Source of the DNA: Planctomyces sp.
GTDB lineage: Bacteria; Planctomycetota; Planctomycetia; Planctomycetales; Planctomycetaceae
Length of the DNA stretch: 58,611 nt
Assembly: GCA_016795105.1 (NCBI GenBank)
Contig: JAEUIH010000048.1
Location: 1-58,611, forward strand
Direction of reading: 5' to 3'
Shown here: positions 35,988-43,310 of the stretch, one piece after another
How the letters are laid out: each line of letters begins with the position of its first letter
Position numbering within the stretch: position 1 is the stretch's first letter
Translations under genes and position numbers: made by a program
Notes under the pieces: generated by a model
What the model was told of the DNA's origin: nothing
Databases searched by the model: none
Seen by the model: the letters and a program-made list of their open reading frames with translations, nothing else

Positions 35988-37435
35988 GAGAGCACAGAGA
36001 TCATGGTTGCCTTCCGGACTGGCGAACAGAAGAAATGCCGGAGCCGCTGCCGATCACTACGCGCAACGTTCTGAAAACGATTGGTCCGGGAGCCATCCTG
36101 CTGGCAGGATCGATTGGCGGCGGCGAATGGATTGTGGGGCCGATGACCGCAGTGAAGTATGGCCCGGGAATTCTGTGGGTCGCAACAGCCGGAATCCTGC
36201 TTCAGTGGCTCTTCAACATGGAAGCCATCCGTTACACACTTTATACGGGAGAACCTGTCCTCACTGGCATTATGCGACTTCGGCCAGGTGCGAAAGTCTG
36301 GGGTGCACTGTACATCGTTCTTGGGATCCTCCAGCTGGCAACTCCCGCACTTGCTTTGGGTTGCGCATCGGTACTGTTTGCAGCCGGAAGTAATGGGCTA
36401 CCGGATGCCAGTGGAGCAGATCGTGGCACAGTGATGTGGATCTCATATGCTGTCCTGGGTCTGACGGTGCTTCTGCTTCTCTCCGGCAAATCCATTGAAC
36501 GAATGCTGGAACGCCTGTCATGGGCAATGGTGATCTTTATCTTTGCCTTTCTGACGCTTGCCAACATTCTGTTCGTGCCCTTTGCATCGTGGATACAGAC
36601 TGCCAAAGGCTTCCTGATTCCCAGCCGACTCCCCGAGAACATGGACATAGTGTTACTGGGTGTCTTTGCGGCAACAGCTGGATCCGGTGGACTTGGAAAT
36701 CTCGCAATCTCCAACTGGTGCCGAGACAAGGGATTTGGCATGGGACGCTGGGTGGGTTCAATCGGAGGAATTCTCGCCGAAGGCCACACAGAGCTTTCTT
36801 CCACCGGCTGCGTGTTTCGGGCAACAAAGGAGAACCTTCGTCGCTGGTCGATCTGGTGGAAGTATTCGCTGATCGACCAGACTGCACTATGGGCTTTTGG
36901 CTGCGTCGTCGGCATGTTTCTGAACGTAAATCTGGCATTGCAGATTGTACCTGTAGACAAGCAGCTCACTGGTTATGAAGCCGGCACATTTCAGGCGCAA
37001 TTCATGGCTGAAAGGCTGTGGTCAGGGTTTTGGTTTCTGGCACTGTTCAATGGGTTCTGGATTCTGTTTTCGACTCAGCTCGGCAACATGGACTGTTTGA
37101 CTCGAGTTGTTTCAGACGTTTGCTGGTCCGGATGGCCGAAGCTTCAGAAACTCACGTCAAGCCGACTTTATGCCAGATGGCTGATGGTCTTTCTTGTCTG
37201 GGGTGTGGTTGCGCTGACAATCGGTGATAATGTTGTCGCGCTGTTTAAAATTCTGGGATTGCTGGCAAGTCCGATTCTTGCGATCGGAGCTCTGCAGATT
37301 CTGCTGTTGAATCGCAGATTTCTGCCGAAGGAGATACAACCTCCTGTCTGGCGACAACTCGGCCTGATACTGTGCTGTATGACCTTTACTGCTCTCTCTG
37401 CTGCATCTTTCTACGACCTGCTCACGAAAAATTAA
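35984..37435 (+). CDS. Nramp-fold transporter lacking the metal-site motifs
   Basis: 483 aa, about eleven membrane helices. The ATG overlaps the uxuA stop (ATGA); an alternative ATG 17 codons later (MPEPLPITTRN) is also possible. The first helix reads GPGAILLAGSIGGGEWIVGP, where metal-transporting Nramp proteins have DPGN. The sixth-helix region reads AATAGSGGLGNLAISNW, without the MPH motif. The two helix breaks are glycine-rich, as in APC-type transporters. The fold is Nramp-like by length and order of helices, but metal transport is unlikely. Its position between mannonate and altronate dehydratase genes suggests uptake of a sugar acid or another organic solute (inference). Confidence 0.75.
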   Translation: MREHRDHGCLPDWRTEEMPEPLPITTRNVLKTIGPGAILLAGSIGGGEWIVGPMTAVKYGPGILWVATAGILLQWLFNMEAIRYTLYTGEPVLTGIMRLRPGAKVWGALYIVLGILQLATPALALGCASVLFAAGSNGLPDASGADRGTVMWISYAVLGLTVLLLLSGKSIERMLERLSWAMVIFIFAFLTLANILFVPFASWIQTAKGFLIPSRLPENMDIVLLGVFAATAGSGGLGNLAISNWCRDKGFGMGRWVGSIGGILAEGHTELSSTGCVFRATKENLRRWSIWWKYSLIDQTALWAFGCVVGMFLNVNLALQIVPVDKQLTGYEAGTFQAQFMAERLWSGFWFLALFNGFWILFSTQLGNMDCLTRVVSDVCWSGWPKLQKLTSSRLYARWLMVFLVWGVVALTIGDNVVALFKILGLLASPILAIGALQILLLNRRFLPKEIQPPVWRQLGLILCCMTFTALSAASFYDLLTKN

Positions 37436-37456
37436 ATTGCTCTGAGGATTACTGTT

Positions 37457-39022
37457 GTGAGTTCTGAACACGCCTTGTTGCTGCTTCACCCTTCTGACAA
37501 TGTCGCGGTCGCGCGAGCCATCATTCCGGCCGGTCAAACAGTGTCGGCCGCAAATGGCTCTGCTGTGGTCACACGCGAAGCCATTCCTGCACATCATAAG
37601 ATTGCAGTCCGCGATATTCCGGAGGGAGCCCCGATTCTGAAGTATGGCCAGAAGATCGGCCTTGCCTCGTCAGCGATCGCCGCCGGTGCGTGGGTCCATG
37701 TTCACAATGTTGCCGCATCCCGGCGTGAGACCGACTATGAGTACTGCACCGAACTGATTGAACCGCCACAACCAACGACTCAACGCACCTTTCAGGGATT
37801 CCGTCGCGCGGACGGTTCTTTCGGTACTCGAAACTACGTGGCTCTGGTCAGCACCGTAAACTGTTCTGCCACAACCGCTCGTTATGTTGCTCAGGAACTG
37901 GCGAAGTCTGATCTCAGCGAATACCCGAACATTGATGGCATTATTCCTCTTATTCACAAGAGTGGTTGTGCCTTTGCATTTGGAGGTGAAGACCATCAAC
38001 AGCTGAATCGGACACTGGCCGGATTTGCTCGTCATCCAAATATCTCCGCCTGTCTTGTACTTGGACTGGGTTGTGAAACAGCGCAGGCCGGACACCTCGA
38101 ACAGGAGCATGGTCTTGTTCAGTTAGGTGGTGGCACGTCACGTCAGTGCAGCACGCCGGCAGTCGGGAATCCGATGGTGTTGAACATCCAGGAAGTCGGC
38201 GGGGTCCGCAAGACTGTGGATCGCGCTGTTGGCGTCCTGCGGGAACTGCTTCCTCAGGCGAACAACGTGCGCCGGGTGCCGATCCCAATCTCAGAGCTCA
38301 AAGTCGGACTCGAATGCGGTGGCAGCGACGGCGCCAGCGGGATTACGGCAAATCCGGCACTTGGGTATGCCAGCGATCTGATGGTTGCTCATGGTGGAAC
38401 CGCGATTCTCTCCGAAATCCCTGAAGTTTATGGCGCGGAACAGCTGCTGACACGACGAAGTATTTCTCGGAAGGTCGCCGAGCAACTGCTTGAGCGAATT
38501 CGCTGGTGGGAAGATTATGCTCGCCGCAACTATGCCGCGATCGATAACAATCCATCCGTTGGAAACAAACATGGCGGTCTGACAACCATCTTCGAAAAGT
38601 CGCTTGGTGCGGTTGCGAAGGGTGGAACGGCTCCATTGCGAGCAGTCTATAAGTACGCCGAACCTGTGACCGAACGTGGTTTCGTGCTGATGGATACTCC
38701 GGGTTACGATCCGGCCTCTGTCACTGGTATGGTGGCCGGAGGTTCGCAGGTAGTGGTGTTTACGACTGGTCGAGGCAGTTGCTTTGGATGCAAGCCGGCA
38801 CCCACCATCAAGGTCGCAACAAATTCGCCGATGTTCCACCGAATGCAGGATGACATGGACATCAACGCTGGCACGATTCTGGAAGGTTCCACCGTTGAAC
38901 AGGTTGGACGCGAGATCTTTGAAAAGATCATTGCTACTGCCAGTGGAGAAATGACTCTCAGCGAAAAACAGGGAATCGGCGACGAAGAATTCTGTCCGTG
39001 GGTCCCTGGTCCGATCTTCTGA
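37457..39022 (+). CDS. uxaA: Altronate dehydratase (UxaA family)
   Basis: 521 aa, GTG start with GAGGA upstream. UxaA dehydrates D-altronate to 2-keto-3-deoxy-D-gluconate, the same product as UxuA. The N-terminal 90 residues form a SAF-like domain (AIIPAGQTVSAANGSAVVT, VRDIPEGAPILKYGQKIG). The main domain shows RADGSFGTRNYVALVSTVNC, HKSGCAFAFGG, LVLGLGCETAQ, ECGGSDGASGITANPALG and the late GRGSCFGCKPAPTIKVATN. The family usually contains iron-binding cysteines, which are present. Galactarate dehydratase is the main alternative, but the SAF-plus-UxaA order and the uxuA neighbour favour altronate. Confidence 0.88.
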   Translation: MSSEHALLLLHPSDNVAVARAIIPAGQTVSAANGSAVVTREAIPAHHKIAVRDIPEGAPILKYGQKIGLASSAIAAGAWVHVHNVAASRRETDYEYCTELIEPPQPTTQRTFQGFRRADGSFGTRNYVALVSTVNCSATTARYVAQELAKSDLSEYPNIDGIIPLIHKSGCAFAFGGEDHQQLNRTLAGFARHPNISACLVLGLGCETAQAGHLEQEHGLVQLGGGTSRQCSTPAVGNPMVLNIQEVGGVRKTVDRAVGVLRELLPQANNVRRVPIPISELKVGLECGGSDGASGITANPALGYASDLMVAHGGTAILSEIPEVYGAEQLLTRRSISRKVAEQLLERIRWWEDYARRNYAAIDNNPSVGNKHGGLTTIFEKSLGAVAKGGTAPLRAVYKYAEPVTERGFVLMDTPGYDPASVTGMVAGGSQVVVFTTGRGSCFGCKPAPTIKVATNSPMFHRMQDDMDINAGTILEGSTVEQVGREIFEKIIATASGEMTLSEKQGIGDEEFCPWVPGPIF

Positions 39023-39084
39023 TTGCGATCTTTTTAAACGTACTCTCTTTAAACAGGCAGTGTCTGAACTGAGGAGATCTCGTC

Positions 39085-40578
39085 ATGCGCCTGGCAGCTT
39101 TGCTGGTTCTCTGCGGATCGTTGTTCGTCATTCAACCTGCAGAGTCAGGCGAGATACGTCCAAACATTCTGATGATCGCCATCGATGATCAGAACGATTG
39201 GATTGGTTGCCTTGGCGGGCATCCTCAGATTCAAACACCCCATATAGATCGGCTGGCGGAACGCGGAACCGTTTTCCTGAATGCACATTGTCAGTCGCCA
39301 CTTTGTAATCCATCCCGGACAAGCCTTTTGACGGGCCGCAGACCTTCGTCGACTGGTATCTATGGATTGTCTCCCTGGTTTCGCGATGTGCCGCAACTGG
39401 CAAACATCGTCACTCTGCCACAGGCACTTCGAAACGCTGGCTACAAAGCCATGACCGGTGGCAAGATTTATCACGGAAATTCCGGACGACGGCCAGCGGA
39501 TCAGGAATTTGACGTCATTGGTCCGGGCTCCGGCATTGGAGCACGTCCCGAGAAACCACTGGTTCAAACACCCTCGGGTCATCCGCTTGTCGACTGGGGT
39601 GTCTTTCCTCACCGGGACGAAGACAAAGGCGACTATCAGATCGCATCGTGGGCGGTAAATCAGCTGGAAGCATTACCCGGTGGCCACGATCGGCCTCCGT
39701 TCTTCCTGTCCGTTGGCTTCTTCCTGCCACATGTCCCCTGCTATGCGACTCAACGATGGTTTGACCTGTATCCGGAAGATACTCTGCAGCTGCCGCCATT
39801 CCTTGCAGATGATCGTAACGACACCCCCCGATTCAGCTGGTATCTGCACTGGAAACTGCCGGAGCCTCGACATCGGTTTCTGGCGGAAACCAACCAGTGG
39901 AACAATCTGGTACGGTCATATCTTGCGTGTACGAGCTTTGTAGACAATCAGGTTGGCAGAGTTCTTGATGCACTCGAAAAATCTCCACACGCTGAAAACA
40001 CGATTGTGGTGCTCTGGTCGGATCATGGGTGGCATCTTGGTGAGAAAGCAATCACGGGAAAAAACACTTTGTGGGAACGATCGACTCGTGTTCCTTTAAT
40101 TTTCACAGGTCCAGGAATCACCCCGGGAGGACGCTGTGACCAGCCTGCTGAACTGCTTGATATCTATCCAACTCTTGTCGAAATGTGCGGCCTTTCCCCG
40201 GACGGCAGCCTCGAAGGCCACAGCCTCGTACCGCAGCTGAAGGACTCTGAAACAGATCGTGGGTGGCCCGCAATTACGACACACAATCATGATAATCATG
40301 GAATTCGAAGTCGCGACTGGCGTTATATTCGCTACGCTGACGGCTCTGAGGAACTCTACAACCTTCGTGAAGACCCCAATGAATGGACGAACCGCATCCA
40401 CGAACCTGCCCTCAGTTCAGTTGTTGAGCAGCACCGCAAGTGGATTCCGGAGCGAAATGAAAAGCCGGCACCGGGTAGCCGGGATCGAATTCTGACCTAC
40501 GATCAGGAATCGAAGCGAGCTATCTGGGAGGAAGTGGAAATTCTGCCCAATTCTCGGATCCCCGAAGTGGAAGACTAG
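39085..40578 (+). CDS. Exported sulfatase (iduronate-2-sulfatase-like)
   Basis: 497 aa, ATG with GAGGAGAT upstream. A signal peptide (about 22 residues) is followed by ILMIAIDDQNDWIGCLGGHP, which supplies the calcium-binding Asp pair. The formylglycine motif is Cys74-Asn-Pro-Ser-Arg78 in CNPSRTSLLTGRRPS. Other landmarks are PHVPCYATQRWFDLY, VLWSDHGWHLGEK and the late IRSRDWRYIRYADGSEELYN. Sulfatases of this type remove sulfate from polysaccharides outside the cytoplasm. Activation needs a separate maturase, not in this window. It lies 62 bases after uxaA, in line with breakdown of sulfated uronate-containing glycans, and just 3 bases before the exonuclease gene. Confidence 0.93.
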   Translation: MRLAALLVLCGSLFVIQPAESGEIRPNILMIAIDDQNDWIGCLGGHPQIQTPHIDRLAERGTVFLNAHCQSPLCNPSRTSLLTGRRPSSTGIYGLSPWFRDVPQLANIVTLPQALRNAGYKAMTGGKIYHGNSGRRPADQEFDVIGPGSGIGARPEKPLVQTPSGHPLVDWGVFPHRDEDKGDYQIASWAVNQLEALPGGHDRPPFFLSVGFFLPHVPCYATQRWFDLYPEDTLQLPPFLADDRNDTPRFSWYLHWKLPEPRHRFLAETNQWNNLVRSYLACTSFVDNQVGRVLDALEKSPHAENTIVVLWSDHGWHLGEKAITGKNTLWERSTRVPLIFTGPGITPGGRCDQPAELLDIYPTLVEMCGLSPDGSLEGHSLVPQLKDSETDRGWPAITTHNHDNHGIRSRDWRYIRYADGSEELYNLREDPNEWTNRIHEPALSSVVEQHRKWIPERNEKPAPGSRDRILTYDQESKRAIWEEVEILPNSRIPEVED

Positions 40579-40581
40579 GTC

Positions 40582-41604
40582 GTGCTGGAATCGCTGCTGC
40601 AGGAAAGCCCGGCAGGGCTCTATTGCCCTCAGGGCGATTTTTATGTTGATCCGTGGCGCCGAGTTTCTCGAGCTGTCATCACTCATGCTCATGCAGACCA
40701 TGCTCGTACAGGCATGGACCAATATCTCACAACGGAAGATGGCCACAGAGTCCTCCGGAGACGCGTCGGAAATTCTGCTCACATCGACACCATTCCTTAT
40801 GGAACGACGCTGACAATCAACGGAGTCCGCGTCTCATTACATCCTGCCGGCCATGTACTCGGATCTGCTCAGGTCCGAATGGAGTATCAGGGTTATGTGG
40901 TCGTCATCAGCGGCGATTACAAAGTCCTCCATGATGCGACATGTCGGCCATTCGAACCTGTTCGCTGCAATGCATTCGTCAGTGAATGCACCTTCGGACT
41001 GCCTGTCTTTCGCTGGCCGAATCCTGATGAAGTGTTTGAGCAAATCAATCAGTGGTGGAGGCAGACACGAGACCGTGGTGAGACCGCCGTTATCTTTGCT
41101 TACTCGCTTGGCAAGGCTCAAAGAATCCTGGAATCTCTCGATCCTTCCATCGGTCCGATTCTCTGTCATCGAGCCGTTGAGGAATTGAATGAAGACTATC
41201 GGGACACGGGGGTGACTCTTCCGGAAACCACAGTCCCGGATCATCGTCAAAAATCGACGAGGCCGGAAGGTGCGATCATTATAGCCCCACCCGCAGCTCA
41301 GGACTCAAGCTGGCTCAAACCATTCGGCATCTGTTCAACGGCTACAGCCTCCGGATGGATGATGATCCGCGGTACTCGACGCTGGATGTCCGTTGATCGC
41401 GGATTTGTTCTCTCCGATCATGCCGACTGGCCCGGATTGTTGAAAGCAATCTCCGCGACCGATGCGGAAAAGGTACTCGTCACACATGGCCGAACCGGAC
41501 CAATGGTGCGATGGCTGCGGGAGAAAGGAATTGACAGCAATTCACTCAGTACGAAGTTCACGGGTGAATCGCAGGAAGCTGAATCGGGGGAAACGCTCCC
41601 GTGA
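40582..41604 (+). CDS. Ligase-associated DNA exonuclease (metallo-beta-lactamase fold)
   Basis: 340 aa, GTG start at 40582. The MBL/beta-CASP metal motif HAHADHA sits at residues 35-41, with HPAGHVLGSAQV, VVVISGDYKV and the terminal FVLSDHADWPGLL as further metal or catalytic segments. The family (SNM1-like) is found beside ATP-dependent DNA ligases and is predicted to trim DNA ends. The stop overlaps the ligase start by 4 bases (GTGA), as expected for one repair operon. Its start lies 3 bases after the sulfatase stop, which is unusual for a repair gene and suggests shared transcription. Confidence 0.92.
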   Translation: MLESLLQESPAGLYCPQGDFYVDPWRRVSRAVITHAHADHARTGMDQYLTTEDGHRVLRRRVGNSAHIDTIPYGTTLTINGVRVSLHPAGHVLGSAQVRMEYQGYVVVISGDYKVLHDATCRPFEPVRCNAFVSECTFGLPVFRWPNPDEVFEQINQWWRQTRDRGETAVIFAYSLGKAQRILESLDPSIGPILCHRAVEELNEDYRDTGVTLPETTVPDHRQKSTRPEGAIIIAPPAAQDSSWLKPFGICSTATASGWMMIRGTRRWMSVDRGFVLSDHADWPGLLKAISATDAEKVLVTHGRTGPMVRWLREKGIDSNSLSTKFTGESQEAESGETLP

Positions 41605-43310
41605 AGCGATTTGCCCAGCTGATTCGTGAACTCGATGAAACAACAAAAACCAATCGGAAGGTCGATACACTGACCTGCTGGTTTCGTGAGGCTACGGCCG
41701 AAGATGCACACTGGGCTCTTCGATTTCTCTGCGGACGCAGACCTCGAAGACTTGTAACCATCCGGCAACTGCAGTCGTGGTGTGCGGAAGTCGCTGAATT
41801 CCCGCAGTGGATGTTCGACGAATGTTACGAGTTCGTTGGGGACCTGGCGGAGACGATCGCTCTGCTGCTTCCCGAACGAACCGGAAACAGCCTCAATGCA
41901 GACGAATGTTCTCTGCATCAGGTCGTACACAAGTTCCTGCTGTTACCGGCGGACACCGAGCTGTTCGAGATTCGTGAACATGTACTGGCGGCGTGGTCTT
42001 TGCTTGATGGTCAGGAGCGACTTGTGTTTAACAAGCTGCTGACCGGCGGATTTCGAGTGGGCGTTTCTCGCAAGCTTGTGGTGCGAGCTCTTGCGGCAGC
42101 TCACGACATCGATCCCAGTGTCGTTACTCATCGCCTCATGGGTGCATGGCATGAAGAACCAAACCTGATCCAATATCTGACAAATTCGGATCTCAGTGAT
42201 ACGGTTCGAAGCCGTCCCTATCCCTTTTGCCTTGCTCATTCGCTGACAAATTCGGATCTGGACCTGATGGGCGTTCCCGATCATTGGATAATTGAACGAA
42301 AATGGGATGGGATTCGAGCTCAGATCATACGACGTGCGAATACCGTCACAATCTGGTCGCGCGGTGAAGAAATTGTCAGTCAGCAATTTCCTGAATTGAG
42401 CGATGCAGCTCGGGAACTGCCCGAGGGCACCGTTCTGGATGGAGAGATCCTGATCTGGCTTCACGAGGCGCCGGCCGGTTTCAGCGCTCTGCAGAAACGA
42501 CTGGGACGAAAGATCCCCGGTGCGAAAATCCTGAAAGACTTTCCAGCGCGATTTGCAGCATTCGATCTGCTTGAATCCGACGGTGTGGATATTCGCTCGG
42601 CCCCACTGCACCAGAGACGCGGACTGCTCAATACTATCCTTGAGAGTATGTTCACAGGAAGCACCAAACTGAATCGCATACCGAAACAACGCAGCCTGTT
42701 TGATGATCTTCACGATACCGAACAGCCTGAACAGCAGACGAACGATACTCGCAGCATCTTTTTGTCTGAATGCTTCACACCGCAGACATGGCAGGAATGC
42801 TCTGAACTGCGAGCACAACTCCATGCTCCTGGAATAGAAGGGCTGATGATTAAGCATCGACTCAGCGTCTATGGAGCCGGACGGGCAACCGGCGAGTGGT
42901 GGAAGTGGAAAGTTGATCCATACCGCTGCGACGCTGTACTCGTTTACGCTCAGCGAGGCCACGGCCGTCGAGCCGGAATGTACACGGACTACACGTTTGC
43001 CGTTTGGCATGATGGGCAACTGGTACCATTTACAAAGGCCTACTCCGGACTGACGGACGAAGAACTCCAGGAAGTGGATCGCTTTGTGCAGTCTCATACA
43101 CTCGAACGGTTTGGCCCCGTGCGAAAGGTTCAGCCGGAACTCGTTTTTGAACTTGCCTTTGAAGGGCTTCAAAGATCCGATCGACATAAAGCCGGAATTG
43201 CTGTCAGGTTTCCGCGAATCGTTCGCCAGCGAACAGACAAAACGGCTCAGGATGCAGATACACTCGACATGGTCCGTCGACTTGCAGACCCTGCGGATCG
43301 GGCATCATGA
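41601..43310 (+). CDS. ATP-dependent DNA ligase (ligase/exonuclease/helicase operon type)
   Basis: 569 aa, GTG start overlapping the exonuclease stop. The nucleotidyltransferase motifs are in order: Lys234 in ERKWDGIRAQ (AMP-accepting), TVLDGEILIW, FAAFDLLESD, IEGLMIKHRLS and TGEWWKWKVDPY. The N-terminal 200 residues form the DNA-binding helical domain; the C-terminal OB-fold contains YTDYTFAVWHDGQLVPFTKA. The ligase seals nicks with ATP. It differs from the NAD-dependent housekeeping ligase, and the flanking exonuclease and helicase point to a specialised repair function. Confidence 0.95.
   Translation: MKRFAQLIRELDETTKTNRKVDTLTCWFREATAEDAHWALRFLCGRRPRRLVTIRQLQSWCAEVAEFPQWMFDECYEFVGDLAETIALLLPERTGNSLNADECSLHQVVHKFLLLPADTELFEIREHVLAAWSLLDGQERLVFNKLLTGGFRVGVSRKLVVRALAAAHDIDPSVVTHRLMGAWHEEPNLIQYLTNSDLSDTVRSRPYPFCLAHSLTNSDLDLMGVPDHWIIERKWDGIRAQIIRRANTVTIWSRGEEIVSQQFPELSDAARELPEGTVLDGEILIWLHEAPAGFSALQKRLGRKIPGAKILKDFPARFAAFDLLESDGVDIRSAPLHQRRGLLNTILESMFTGSTKLNRIPKQRSLFDDLHDTEQPEQQTNDTRSIFLSECFTPQTWQECSELRAQLHAPGIEGLMIKHRLSVYGAGRATGEWWKWKVDPYRCDAVLVYAQRGHGRRAGMYTDYTFAVWHDGQLVPFTKAYSGLTDEELQEVDRFVQSHTLERFGPVRKVQPELVFELAFEGLQRSDRHKAGIAVRFPRIVRQRTDKTAQDADTLDMVRRLADPADRAS

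Noticed and set aside
41943-43187. Minus-strand frame of 414 codons opposite the DNA ligase
   Set aside because: The plus strand carries all ligase motifs in order; the antisense frame shows no domain or start signal.
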